DNA of 64,000 bases, from the NCBI RefSeq assembly GCF_900129285.1, contig NZ_FQUW01000015.1, positions 1 through 64,000 on the forward strand. The letters are read 5' to 3'. Source of the stretch: Desulfofundulus australicus DSM 11792. GTDB lineage: Bacteria; Bacillota; Desulfotomaculia; Desulfotomaculales; Desulfovirgulaceae. Below, in pieces: positions 51,607 to 60,188 of this stretch. Below the pieces are notes generated by a model. It was not told the DNA's origin and searched no databases. It saw only the letters and a program-made list of their open reading frames with translations. Position 1 is the first letter of the stretch; each line of letters opens with the position of its first letter. The position numbers and the translations under genes were made by a program.

Positions 51607-52449
51607 ATGATCCTGGTGGAACACCTGACCCATATTTATGCCCCCGGTACTCCCCTTGCTCTAACGTCCCTGGAGGATGTCTCCCTCCACATAGAGGAAG
51701 GGGAATTTGTCGTTCTGGCCGGTGCTACCGGTTCAGGCAAGTCGACACTGGTCCAGCATTTTAACGGCCTGCTTTTGCCCACTGCCGGGCGGGTACTGGT
51801 GGGCGGCCGGGACACCCGGGATAAAAAAGTGCGCCGGGATTTATGGCGAACAGTGGGCCTTCTTTTTCAAAACCCGGAACAGCAGCTGTTTGAGGAGAGC
51901 GTATTTGCCGAGGTGGCCTTTGCCTGCCGCAACCTGGGCCTGGATGAAAAAACCGTCGCAGTTCGTGCCTGCCGGGCCCTTGAAATGGTGGGTCTGGAGC
52001 CGGACCGCTACCGGGCGCTGTCTCCATTTGCCCTGAGCCGGGGGCAGCAGCAGCTGGTTGCTCTGGCCGGCTTGCTGGCCTATCAACCTCCGGTGCTGGT
52101 GCTTGACGAGCCCACCTCGGGTCTGGACCCGGCTGCCAGGGAGCATATCTGGCAGCTGCTCAAAAAGTTGCAGCAGGCCGGGCATACAGTTGTGGTGATC
52201 ACCCACCACATGGAAGATGCTGCCCGCTTTGCCGGGCGGGTGGTGGTGCTTCACCGTGGGAAAATATACCGCCAGGGGACGCCGCGCCAGGTCTTCAGCG
52301 ACCCCGGGGGGCTGCGGGCGGTGGGGCTGGATGTTCCCATGCCCTGTGAGTTAATGTATTGCCTGCAGCAAAAAGGTCTGCCCGTTAAGAGCGGTATTAT
52401 AACCCTCGATGAGGCTGAATTAGAGCTGAAGAACCTGGCCATGGGGTGA
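51607..52449 (+). CDS. ecfA2: ECF transporter ATPase EcfA2
   Basis: A 280-residue ABC ATPase with Walker A GATGSGKST (39-47) and Walker B VLVLDEPTSGLDP. The signature reads LSRGQ rather than LSGGQ, a change in one ATP-binding half-site. ATG 51607 is preferred (GGGGG about 7 bases upstream); ATG 51583 would add 8 residues. It pairs with EcfA1. Confidence 0.92.
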   Translation: MILVEHLTHIYAPGTPLALTSLEDVSLHIEEGEFVVLAGATGSGKSTLVQHFNGLLLPTAGRVLVGGRDTRDKKVRRDLWRTVGLLFQNPEQQLFEESVFAEVAFACRNLGLDEKTVAVRACRALEMVGLEPDRYRALSPFALSRGQQQLVALAGLLAYQPPVLVLDEPTSGLDPAAREHIWQLLKKLQQAGHTVVVITHHMEDAARFAGRVVVLHRGKIYRQGTPRQVFSDPGGLRAVGLDVPMPCELMYCLQQKGLPVKSGIITLDEAELELKNLAMG

Positions 52450-52455
52450 GAGAAG

Positions 52456-53256
52456 ATGCAGGGTAATATTACGCTGGGTTTTTATGTTCCCGGGCAGTCC
52501 TTTATCCATCGTCTGGACCCCCGGACCAAAATCCTGGCCTGCCTGGCAATGACCATGGCTGTACTGTTCTGCAATCACCCGGCAGGCTTTGCCGCGTTGA
52601 GCCTGGTCACCCTGCTGGCCCTGGGCCTGGCCCGGGTAACGCCGCAATTGCTGCTGGGTATCCTGCGCCCTTTTGGGATTTTCCTGGTTCTGGCCCTCCT
52701 GTTGCAGCTTCTTTTTACACCCGGTCGTCCCCTGATGATGCTGGGGCCTCTACAGCTGACCCGGGAAGGGGTGCATTTCGGGTTTCAGCTCCTGTGGCGC
52801 CTGGTCCTGCTCATAATTTCAGGCTCGCTTTTAACCCTGACCACCTCTCCCTTGATGATTACCGCTGCCCTGGAGGACCTTTTGAAACCCTTCCGGAGAG
52901 TGGGTGTGCCTGTTTTTGAACTGGCCATGATGATGAGCATTGCCCTGCGTTTTGTGCCCACGCTCCTGGAAGAGGCGCAGCAGATTATCAGGGCACAGCA
53001 GTCCCGGGGGGCAGCCTTTACCAGGGGGAGGCTGGTGCAGCGCGTGCAGGGTCTGGTAACTCTGCTGGTACCCCTGTTTGCCAGTGCTTTTCGCCGGGCG
53101 GATGAGCTGGCCACGGCCATGGAGATTCGCTGCTACCGGCCGGGGGCAAACCGGACGCGAATGCACCAGCTTCGCTTCCACTGCCGGGATTATGCCGTGC
53201 TGGCCGGAACAGGGGTACTGTTCCTGATTGTTCTGGTCATGCGCTGGTGGGGATAA
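52456..53256 (+). CDS. ecfT: ECF transporter transmembrane subunit EcfT
   Basis: A 266-residue integral membrane subunit with about five hydrophobic segments. It starts at [18 protein letters not shown], and the coupling helices carry SRGAAFTRG and [13 protein letters not shown], the arginine-containing motifs that contact the two ATPases. It overlaps the upstream end of the truA frame. Confidence 0.93.
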   Translation: MQGNITLGFYVPGQSFIHRLDPRTKILACLAMTMAVLFCNHPAGFAALSLVTLLALGLARVTPQLLLGILRPFGIFLVLALLLQLLFTPGRPLMMLGPLQLTREGVHFGFQLLWRLVLLIISGSLLTLTTSPLMITAALEDLLKPFRRVGVPVFELAMMMSIALRFVPTLLEEAQQIIRAQQSRGAAFTRGRLVQRVQGLVTLLVPLFASAFRRADELATAMEIRCYRPGANRTRMHQLRFHCRDYAVLAGTGVLFLIVLVMRWWG

Positions 53257-53258
53257 CC

Positions 53259-54005
53259 TTGCGCAACATAAAGCTGACCATTGCCTATGACGGAACAAAT
53301 TATCACGGGTTCCAGGAACAGCGTGGTACGGGACTGGTAACGGTTCAGGAGGTCCTGGAAAAATGCCTGTACCGCCTGGCTGGCAGGGAAATAAAGGTAA
53401 CTGGTGCCGGGCGCACCGATGCGGGGGTTCATGCCCGGGGGCAGGTGGTTAATTTTAACGCCTGCGGGTGGAACATACCCACGGAGCGTATTGTCCTGGC
53501 CTTAAACGGCATGTTGCCGGCGGATATAGCTGCCTTAAAGGCCGAAGACGTAGAGCCGCAGTTTCATGCCCGTTTTTCAGCCCTGGCCAAGACCTACCGC
53601 TACACCATTTACAACAGTCGCATCCCCTCTCCTTTCTGGCGCCTGTACAGCTATTTCGTGCCCCGTCCCCTGGACGTGGAGGCCATGGCCAGGGCAGCCA
53701 AAAAGCTGGAAGGAACGCATGATTTTGCTGCCTTTCAAGCGGCGGGCTCGCCGGTTAAGAATACTGTGCGCACGTTATATTCCGTGGATGTCTGTCGGGA
53801 AGGAGAAGAGCTGATTCACTTAATCTTTCGCGGTAATGGTTTCCTGTATAACATGGTGCGGATCATGGTGGGTACGCTGGTGGAAGTGGGGCTGGGCAAG
53901 CGAGAGCCCGATGACATACCGGATATTCTGGCCTCCCGGGACCGTACCCGGGCCGGTCCTACCGCACCGCCCGGGGGATTGTGCCTGGAACGCGTGGAGT
54001 ACTGA
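53259..54005 (+). CDS. truA: tRNA pseudouridine synthase A
   Basis: A 248-residue enzyme that makes pseudouridine at positions 38-40 of tRNA anticodon stems. The catalytic Asp is D54 in [14 protein letters not shown] 53259 (GGGG about 7 bases upstream) fits the family N-terminus [19 protein letters not shown] 53247 overlaps ecfT. Confidence 0.93.
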   Translation: MRNIKLTIAYDGTNYHGFQEQRGTGLVTVQEVLEKCLYRLAGREIKVTGAGRTDAGVHARGQVVNFNACGWNIPTERIVLALNGMLPADIAALKAEDVEPQFHARFSALAKTYRYTIYNSRIPSPFWRLYSYFVPRPLDVEAMARAAKKLEGTHDFAAFQAAGSPVKNTVRTLYSVDVCREGEELIHLIFRGNGFLYNMVRIMVGTLVEVGLGKREPDDIPDILASRDRTRAGPTAPPGGLCLERVEY

Positions 54006-54019
54006 ATCACATCGCGTTC

Positions 54020-54048
54020 TTGACACTGGCATACCGGGTTATTAAAAT
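54020..54048 (+). promoter_or_regulatory. Sigma-A promoter of rplM-rpsI
   Basis: TTGACA (54020-54025) and TAAAAT (54043-54048) with a 17-base spacer, just after truA. It leaves a leader of about 210 bases. Confidence 0.82.
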
Positions 54049-54059
54049 ACAATTATGTG

Positions 54060-54267
54060 GAATTTTGTCCCCGTTCTGCATGAGCCCCGGGAACGGGGGC
54101 AAAATGAGGCGAGGAATATCATCCTGCTGATTTCCATATACAGGTGACCTACCGATGAAGTCTCCCCGCTCACTGTCCATATAAAATGGTGGACAAATCC
54201 AGCGGAAAGGAGCGGAAACCTGGTCAGGGGAGGCTGTTACCACACCGGCGAAACCAGGTGAGCGAAA
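54060..54267 (+). ncRNA. Structured rplM leader (candidate L13 leader)
   Basis: The leader holds a strong hairpin at 54063-54104 (TTTTGTCCCCGTTC with GAACGGGGGCAAAA, one mismatch). A second long-range stem near the start codon pairs ACCTGGT with ACCAGGT. Firmicutes often carry an autoregulatory L13 leader here; I cannot confirm a match to that family by eye. Confidence 0.5.
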
Positions 54268-54708
54268 ATGAATAAGTTAAATAAAACTTATATGGCCAAG
54301 CCAGGTGAAATAGAGCGCAAGTGGTATATTCTCGATGCCACGGATAAACCCCTGGGGAGGCTGGCTGCTGAAGCTGCCCGCATTTTAAGGGGCAAGCATC
54401 GCCCCCAGTTTACTCCCCATGTGGATACGGGTGATCATGTCATCATAATAAATGCGGAAAAGGTTATTTTAACCGGCAACAAGCTCAAGCAGAAAAAATA
54501 CATCCGCCATTCCGGTTATCCGGGCGGTTTAAAGGTGACTGCATACCGCGAACTTCTGGCCAAACGCCCCGAGCTGGCCGTACGCAAGGCCGTTGAGGGC
54601 ATGCTGCCCCATAACAGGCTTGGCGCCAAAATGGCCAGGAAGTTGCGGGTTTACCGGGGCGAAAATCACCCCCACCAGGCTCAAAAACCGGAAGTTTGGT
54701 CCATGTAA
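54268..54708 (+). CDS. rplM: 50S ribosomal protein L13
   Basis: A 146-residue protein with [19 protein letters not shown] and the C-terminal [24 protein letters not shown] precedes the ATG. It is followed by rpsI as in most bacteria. Confidence 0.97.
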   Translation: MNKLNKTYMAKPGEIERKWYILDATDKPLGRLAAEAARILRGKHRPQFTPHVDTGDHVIIINAEKVILTGNKLKQKKYIRHSGYPGGLKVTAYRELLAKRPELAVRKAVEGMLPHNRLGAKMARKLRVYRGENHPHQAQKPEVWSM

Positions 54709-54729
54709 ACGAGGGGAAGGAGGGCAATA

Positions 54730-55122
54730 ATGACGGTTATAAAGTTTTACGGTACCGGACGGCGGAAAAACGCTGTAGCCCGGGTTTACCTTGTCCCCGG
54801 TGAAGGTCGGATAATCATCAATGACCGGCCGGTGGAGATGTATCTGGGACGGAAGACCCTGGAGGTACTGGTAAGGCAGCCCCTGGAACTGACGGGTACG
54901 GAGGGCCGCTTTGATGTGCTGGCCCGGGTTAAGGGCGGCGGTATCAGCGGCCAGGCCGGTGCAGTGAGGCATGGTATTGCCCGGGCGCTCGTCAAAGCCG
55001 ATCCCAACCTGCGCCCGGTATTGAAAAAAGCCGGTTTCCTCACCCGGGATCCGCGGATGAAGGAGAGAAGGAAGTACGGTTTGAAAAAGGCCCGCCGGGC
55101 GCCGCAATACTCCAAGCGTTAA
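54730..55122 (+). CDS. rpsI: 30S ribosomal protein S9
   Basis: A 130-residue protein with [18 protein letters not shown] and the C-terminal RREKYG-like [20 protein letters not shown] tail that touches P-site tRNA. Followed by a strong terminator. Confidence 0.97.
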   Translation: MTVIKFYGTGRRKNAVARVYLVPGEGRIIINDRPVEMYLGRKTLEVLVRQPLELTGTEGRFDVLARVKGGGISGQAGAVRHGIARALVKADPNLRPVLKKAGFLTRDPRMKERRKYGLKKARRAPQYSKR

Positions 55123-55146
55123 TGGCTGTTTTGAAGTTAAGCTGGT

Positions 55147-55180
55147 AAAGGAAGGGCAGGTTCCCTTCCTTTTCTTATTT
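55147..55180 (+). terminator. Intrinsic terminator after rpsI
   Basis: A perfect 10-bp stem (AAAGGAAGGG with CCCTTCCTTT) around CAGGTT, then TCTTATTT. It ends the ribosomal super-cluster. Confidence 0.88.
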
Positions 55181-55283
55181 ATTTTTATTATCTTTCAGTA
55201 AGTACGGCCGGATGAGGTGCTCTCATTGCCTCTTGCACTGCGAACGGCGCCGCATCCCTGCCATAAACGGCTTACTATATGCA

Positions 55284-55451
55284 TTATTTTTTGGGCCGGA
55301 AGCGGGCGAAGAGGGCCGATAGCACCACGGCTGTACCCACGCCCAGGGCCATACCGGCACTGTCATTCAGCCCCAGAGTTACCGACCAGTAATAATACAC
55401 CCCCACTGCTGCGGTCACGGTCAGCATCATGGGCAAAAAACTCCTGCTCAT
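55284..55451 (-). CDS. Small two-helix membrane protein, unknown function
   Basis: A 55-residue protein with two hydrophobic segments (about 6-22 and 32-48) and a basic end (FARFRPKK). GGGAGG lies 9 bases before ATG 55451, which makes it a likely real gene. The frame stays open upstream through the repeat element, but that part is not plausible as coding sequence. I do not recognise the family. Confidence 0.6.
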   Translation of the reverse strand: MSRSFLPMMLTVTAAVGVYYYWSVTLGLNDSAGMALGVGTAVVLSALFARFRPKK

Positions 55452-55517
55452 ATAGAAAACCTCCCGGCATAACCTCCCCTCCAGCATAGCAGGAAATAGA
55501 ACTGCCGGCAAGTAAAA

Positions 55518-55537
55518 AGGCCCTTTAAAAAGGGCCG
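55518..55537 (-). terminator. Terminator hairpin half of the split site (left flank of element)
   Basis: The palindrome GGCCCTTTaaAAAGGGCC is followed on the minus strand by TTTTTAC. It matches a simple intrinsic terminator for the gene at 55842-56405, now separated from it by the inserted element. Confidence 0.6.
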
Positions 55538-55799
55538 CAGGTTGTCGACAAAGTGCCCCCGGGGTGTGCCCTGGTTTTACTCGTCGCTCCCGGTCGTTTC
55601 GCTTGCCGGGCCTTAAGGCCCCGGCTCCGGTCTTCGGCGGGTACCGGCCACATTCACACCTCCTGTGTTCAGGTGGCCTCCGCGGACATCCTGTCCGCGG
55701 CCCCGCCTCATCCCGTCGCCTCGGCCTGGCCCGGCAGCGCTCACTCCAGGTCGCTCCTGCTGTAAAACCAGGGCACATGGAGAGTTTGTCAACACTCTG
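55538..55799. mobile_element. MITE-like element, copy 2 (262 bp), inserted in a terminator hairpin
   Basis: Same element as 22350-22590. Ends are imperfect inverted repeats (CAGGTTGTCGACAAAG; the complement of the right end reads CAGAGTGTTGACAAACT). The nested pair TGTGCCCTGGTTTTAC is repeated inverted near the right end (GTAAAACCAGGGCACA). An internal perfect stem (CCGCGGACA with TGTCCGCGG) is degenerate in copy 1. Direct repeats of 20 bases flank it with one mismatch: AGGCCCTTTAAAAAGGGCCG (55518-55537) and AGGCCCTTTTAAAAGGGCCG (55800-55819). Each is itself a hairpin. The left one is followed on the minus strand by TTTTTAC, so the original site was the terminator of the minus-strand gene at 55842. 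Confidence 0.75.
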
Positions 55800-55841
55800 A
55801 GGCCCTTTTAAAAGGGCCGGGAATTGTTATAGGGGACCCGT

Positions 55842-56405
55842 TCAGGCCGTAGCCTGGTCAATGATCCTCCGGTAGGGGTTGCTCTGGTCACCGCCGGGTT
55901 CGAGCAACCGGCAGATGCTCCCGGCGGTGTTTTCGTCAATACCCGCTTCTGCCAGCAGGGCCAGCACTTCCTCCCTGGACCAGCCCTTGATCCTGGCGGC
56001 CGGGCCGATCAGGCTGGCCGCCAGGGGAATCAGGGGTTCTGCTTTTTCAGCCATGGCCATTTCTTCTGCCCTTTGAGCTGCTTTCAGAGACCGGTTCAAC
56101 AGGTCGCGATCTTCCGGTTTAAGCCTTTTGCGCAGCGCCACTTCCAGCCTGGTCCTGATAATCTGGGGCTGGTTTTGTATTGCTCTGGCCATTTCGCCCA
56201 GACATTTACTGGCATAAGAACACCAGGCGGCACAGCCGGGATCGAACCGGGGATTCCCCACCAGTTGTTTACAGTTGGGGCAGCGCAGGGTTATGTCATC
56301 TTTCCAGAATTCAATGCTTTGACCGCAATGGGGGCAGGGCGACTCAAATATATCTTCCGGTTTCCAGAAACTGCGATCCTGTCCCGGGCACTTCCATAAA
56401 GACAT
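55842..56405 (-). CDS. Zinc-ribbon protein of unknown function
   Basis: A 187-residue protein. The N-terminus has two CxxC pairs (CPHC and CPNC, about 23-42), then GCAAWCSYASKCLG with three more cysteines, so a zinc ribbon followed by a possible second metal or Fe-S site. Residues 75-187 are helical and charged, without a motif I recognise. ATG 56405 follows AAAGGAGG. Proteins of this look occur in anaerobic Firmicutes, but I know no proven role. Its terminator appears to have been split by the repeat element. Confidence 0.7.
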   Translation of the reverse strand: MSLWKCPGQDRSFWKPEDIFESPCPHCGQSIEFWKDDITLRCPNCKQLVGNPRFDPGCAAWCSYASKCLGEMARAIQNQPQIIRTRLEVALRKRLKPEDRDLLNRSLKAAQRAEEMAMAEKAEPLIPLAASLIGPAARIKGWSREEVLALLAEAGIDENTAGSICRLLEPGGDQSNPYRRIIDQATA

Positions 56406-56523
56406 GGTCACTCCTCCTTTTCCGGTTGTTGAGATGATCTTAATATTTCCGGGCAATAGAAATCTGTGAGTATGGTCACACTATATGACGAAGTGGGTAA
56501 AATCCAAGAAAGGTGGGGTGAAG

Positions 56524-56790
56524 ATGAAAATTGCCGTTCAGGACAACCTGGAAGAAGTGAAAAATTATCTGGCTTCCCAGGGGTATGAGGTGGTCAGTCC
56601 CGCCAATGCTCTGGGTGCGGCGGCCATGGTTATTACCGGCGATATGGATGCCCGGGAAGAAGAGCAGACCCTGGCCCTGGCCACCAATCCAACCATTACC
56701 ACCTATGCTCCGGTCATTAACGCCGCCGGAAAGTCACCGGAACAAATTCTGCAGAAGATCAGGGAAATAGTTGGGGAAAAGAAATCTTAA
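56524..56790 (+). CDS. YkuS/UPF0180 family protein
   Basis: An 88-residue protein (MKIAVQDNLEEVKNYLASQGYEVV, then VITGDMDAREEEQTLAL). It resembles the YkuS family of small Firmicute proteins of unknown function, which share the CxxDxN-like region without a clear enzyme motif. ATG 56524 is preferred, with AAAGGTGGGG upstream. It is divergent from the zinc-ribbon gene. Confidence 0.8.
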   Translation: MKIAVQDNLEEVKNYLASQGYEVVSPANALGAAAMVITGDMDAREEEQTLALATNPTITTYAPVINAAGKSPEQILQKIREIVGEKKS

Positions 56791-56843
56791 ACCGGACTTT
56801 ACTAGCTTTCTATTTCAGTGAATTTGAGTTCTGTTAATTGGCT

Positions 56844-56871
56844 GCCTGCCCGCGGGGCAGGCATTTTTTTT
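56844..56871 (+). terminator. Intrinsic terminator after the YkuS-like gene
   Basis: GCCTGCCC pairs with GGGCAGGC around a 3-base loop, followed by ATTTTTTTT. Confidence 0.88.
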
Positions 56872-56952
56872 AAAACCGGGCTTTATTAGCAGGTGCGTGA
56901 ATGCCGGTAGAAGAAATAATAGGCAGTTGTTATCCACCGGGAGGTGCTGGCA

Positions 56953-57888
56953 ATGCTGCAGTGGCCAGCCGGGGTGCTTGTCCGGGAGGTGGGGCCGCGG
57001 GATGGCCTGCAAAACGAACCCCGGACCATCAGCACCGATCAGAAAATCCGGTTGATAGAGTTACTGGCAAGGGCCGGGGTAAGGGCTATTGAAGCCACTT
57101 CCTTTGTGCACCCCAGGGCAGTGCCCCAGATGGCCGATGCGGAAGAAGTAATTTCCGGAGCCCGCCGTGTCCTGGCCGTTCTGGAAGCGCAGGAGGGAGT
57201 ACAGGGAGTGGTGCTCAGCGCCCTGGCGGGCAACCGCCGGGGAGTGGAAAGGGCCCTGGCTGCGGGAGTGGATGAAGTGGTAATGGTGGTTTCCGCCAGC
57301 GAAGAACACAACCGGGCCAATATGCGCATGTCCATTGGCCAGTCCCTGCGGCAGGTGGAGGAAGCAGTTGCCCTGGCAATGGGTACGGGGGTGGTAATTC
57401 GCGGGGCGGTAGCCGTGGCCTTCGGCTGTCCTTACCGGGGAGAGATCCGGCCGGCCGAAGTAAGGGAGGTTGTAGGGGCCCTGGCCGGGGTGGGTATAAA
57501 AGAGATCACCCTGGCCGATACGGCCGGCCTGGCCAACCCCAGGCAGGTATACGAACTGGTGAACATGCTCTGCCGTGAGTACCCGGCAGTAAACTTTGCC
57601 CTGCATTTTCACGACGCCCGCGGGATGGCCCTGGCCAACATCGTTACAGGTATTCAGGCCGGGGTGAAGATCATTGAAAGTTCCGTAGGCGGGCTGGGGG
57701 GCTGCCCGTTTATTCCCGGGGCGGCAGGCAACGTGGCTACGGAAGATGTGGTGTATATGCTGCAGCGCATGGGCATAGAAATGGCCATTGACCGGCACAG
57801 GCTGGAGGATTGTATATCGTGGCTGGAAGAAATTTTGGGCCGTAAGCTGCGGGAAAGAAAGCCCGGGTGTACAAACAGTACCGGTTGA
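56953..57888 (+). CDS. Hydroxymethylglutaryl-CoA lyase-like enzyme
   Basis: A 311-residue TIM-barrel enzyme that cleaves HMG-CoA to acetoacetate and acetyl-CoA, the last step of leucine degradation. REVGPRDGLQNEP (about 13-25) holds the metal Asp, LADTAGLANP lies in the barrel, FHDARGMALAN has the metal His, and the cysteine loop reads GGLGGCPFIPGAAGN. GGGAGG precedes ATG 56953. No other leucine-catabolic gene lies beside it, so a related 3-hydroxy-3-methyl acid lyase remains possible. Confidence 0.88.
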   Translation: MLQWPAGVLVREVGPRDGLQNEPRTISTDQKIRLIELLARAGVRAIEATSFVHPRAVPQMADAEEVISGARRVLAVLEAQEGVQGVVLSALAGNRRGVERALAAGVDEVVMVVSASEEHNRANMRMSIGQSLRQVEEAVALAMGTGVVIRGAVAVAFGCPYRGEIRPAEVREVVGALAGVGIKEITLADTAGLANPRQVYELVNMLCREYPAVNFALHFHDARGMALANIVTGIQAGVKIIESSVGGLGGCPFIPGAAGNVATEDVVYMLQRMGIEMAIDRHRLEDCISWLEEILGRKLRERKPGCTNSTG

Positions 57889-58060
57889 ACTCCCCATGGA
57901 TGATTTTCCCGTATTCCAGGGATCTCATTAACTATGTTTACTCCGGTGAATCTGCTGGCCGGGTTGGTGTCCGGATTAAAGCTCCGGCACCTGTATGCAG
58001 GATTTTCCTTCCCCGCTGTCGAAGGGAAAGGTAAAACCAGCCAATGGGGAGGGATTGAGC

Positions 58061-60031
58061 TTGTCCTGCCGGAAGTTGCCTGTATTCCTGCTGGCGGCAG
58101 TGGTGATTTTTATCTGCGGATGGTTTTCCACTCGGATGGCATCAGCAGGGGAAGGGACATTCAATGATATCCAGGGGCACTGGGCGGAAAGAGTCATTCT
58201 GGAAATGAACGCATACGATATTGTCCACGGCTACCCCGGAGGAGAATTCCGTCCCAATAACAAGGTGACCATGCTGGAAGCGGTGGTAATGATCCTCAAC
58301 ACTCTGGGGTGGGGTGAAGAAGCCGGGCAGGCGGATCTTTCCGGCCTGCAGTTTCATCCTTCTGTGACCTGGGGCAGGGAATACCTGGCCCTGGCGGTGG
58401 AAAAGGGTATGCTTACCAGGGCGGGCCTGCCGCAGATAGACAGCCAGCGGCTGGCCAGCCGGGTGGAAGTGGCGGCTCTGGTCTGCCTGGCCCTGGGTTT
58501 AACCCCCGATGCCAGCCAGGTGACCTTCTTTGATACCGGTGACATTCCCGAGAAGTACCGGGGTTACGTGGGGGCTGTGGTAAAACAAGGTATCATACAG
58601 GGAATGCCCGGCAACATGTTCATGCCCGGCGAACCTGTTACCCGGGCGCAATTATGTGCCATCCTGTCCCGGTTGATTGACCGGAAACTGATCCCGCCTC
58701 CGCCACCCATGGAGCTGGTGGTGGGCCGGATTACTTCCATGGACATGATTAAAGGAACAGTCCTCCTGCGTAACCTGGAGGGGGAGAAAACGGTCTTACT
58801 GCCTGCAGATATTACCATATTAACCGCCTCGGGAACCACCGGGCCGGAGTTTTTAAAGACAGGAGATCGCCTCAAATGTATTGTGGATGTACGGAACAAC
58901 GTCCGCTATGCGGTTTTAATGGAAGATGCTTCCATTGCGAATTCGGTTGAGGGCCTGGTTGTTTCCTTCAGCAGGGATGGCTCGGATTATAAACTCACCC
59001 TGGAAACCAATGATGGGGATTACCTTACCTGCCCGGTGGAGGACGATGCCCGGCTGTTCAGGGCAGGCAGTGAAATTAATACCTGCAGACCGGTGGAAAA
59101 CGACTATGTTCAAGCCGGACTGGATGTTAACGGCCGGGTTGTAAGGATAGACATTTATCCTCCGGAAAGGATTAGCGGTACTGTGGTGGAGGTGGGTGGA
59201 GCTTCCCTGACCCTCAGGAGGCAGGGCGAGGAGGAAGAATACGCGGTAAGTCCCCGGGTGCAGGTAACCAGAAATTATGTTCGCGGGATGAACTTCAGTG
59301 AATTGAGGCGGGGTGACCGGGTGGAAGCGGTGGTCATGAAGAGGACCATCTTCCAGGTTAATCTCCTGTCGGACGTGCTCACCGGGCAGAGCGGGATGGT
59401 ATCCCGGGTGCATAGTAAAGCCATATATCTCTACGTGGGGGACGAAGAGAAGCGCTATGAACTGGATGAACAGGTAGAAGTGATCAGGGACGGGCGCCTG
59501 ATCGATGTGCGTGATTTGCGCCGGGGGGATTATGTTAACTTCGAGGTGGATGGACGGGGTTACGTTATCACCATTGAAGTCCTGGATGAAGATGAAGGTG
59601 AATTCGAAGGAACGGTGAAGTACCTGGATATTTACCCCACGCCCTGGTTAACCATTGCCCTCCCGGGAGGCCTGGAAATGGAATACGAAGTATCTGGAAA
59701 GGTAGATGTGCTACGGGACGGAGACAGGATCAACCTGAGCGATATCATACCCGGTTCACAGGTTGCCGTCCGGGTTGAAGACGGGAAGGTGACGGAAATA
59801 GAGGTACTGGACGATCAAAACCTTACCGTGCAATGCCTGGTGTCCGGTGTTAACCCGGAACGCCGGAGAATCACCCTGGAGATTAACGACCGGTACTTTA
59901 CCTATTTCCTGGCTCCCGGAGCCGCAATACTGGATCGTAACGGCAAGCCGGTATCTTTAGAGGATTTGGAAGGTTACCGGGTGGAGGTGCGCCTGAAAGA
60001 CGGTGAAGTAGACCGGCTTACCATACTGTAA
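58061..60031 (+). CDS. SLH-domain cell-envelope protein with repeated beta-rich domains
   Basis: A 656-residue exported protein. A signal peptide (VFLLAAVVIFICGWF) is followed by S-layer homology repeats: FNDIQGHWAERVILEM with FRPNNKVTMLEAVVMI, a middle degenerate repeat, and PVTRAQLCAILSRLI near 205. These anchor the protein to cell-wall polymer. The remaining 430 residues are repeated small beta units with GxVxxV, DLRRGDYVNFEVDG and DGRVxxI-type phrases. TTG 58061 is chosen because GGGGAGGG lies 7 bases upstream; the ATG at 57995 has no SD site. No catalytic motif is visible. Confidence 0.8.
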   Translation: MSCRKLPVFLLAAVVIFICGWFSTRMASAGEGTFNDIQGHWAERVILEMNAYDIVHGYPGGEFRPNNKVTMLEAVVMILNTLGWGEEAGQADLSGLQFHPSVTWGREYLALAVEKGMLTRAGLPQIDSQRLASRVEVAALVCLALGLTPDASQVTFFDTGDIPEKYRGYVGAVVKQGIIQGMPGNMFMPGEPVTRAQLCAILSRLIDRKLIPPPPPMELVVGRITSMDMIKGTVLLRNLEGEKTVLLPADITILTASGTTGPEFLKTGDRLKCIVDVRNNVRYAVLMEDASIANSVEGLVVSFSRDGSDYKLTLETNDGDYLTCPVEDDARLFRAGSEINTCRPVENDYVQAGLDVNGRVVRIDIYPPERISGTVVEVGGASLTLRRQGEEEEYAVSPRVQVTRNYVRGMNFSELRRGDRVEAVVMKRTIFQVNLLSDVLTGQSGMVSRVHSKAIYLYVGDEEKRYELDEQVEVIRDGRLIDVRDLRRGDYVNFEVDGRGYVITIEVLDEDEGEFEGTVKYLDIYPTPWLTIALPGGLEMEYEVSGKVDVLRDGDRINLSDIIPGSQVAVRVEDGKVTEIEVLDDQNLTVQCLVSGVNPERRRITLEINDRYFTYFLAPGAAILDRNGKPVSLEDLEGYRVEVRLKDGEVDRLTIL

Positions 60032-60045
60032 CCTGGAACCTGGAT

Positions 60046-60074
60046 TCCCGGTTTAAACCGGGATTTTTTCTTTT
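60046..60074 (+). terminator. Intrinsic terminator after the SLH protein gene
   Basis: TCCCGG and CCGGGA pair around TTTAAA, followed by T6 and CTTTTC. Confidence 0.75.
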
Positions 60075-60188
60075 CTTCCCGGCATATCTATCGTATAATT
60101 ACGATGTATGGATATATATTGCCCGTGAGCTGCATGCTCCCGGAACATACTTTTCCCGGGGGAGCCGGAGTTTCGGGAGGGTTGCTTT

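Noticed and set aside
55553-55800. ORFs in copy 2 of the repeat
   Set aside because: They reflect shared DNA repeat sequence, with no start signals.
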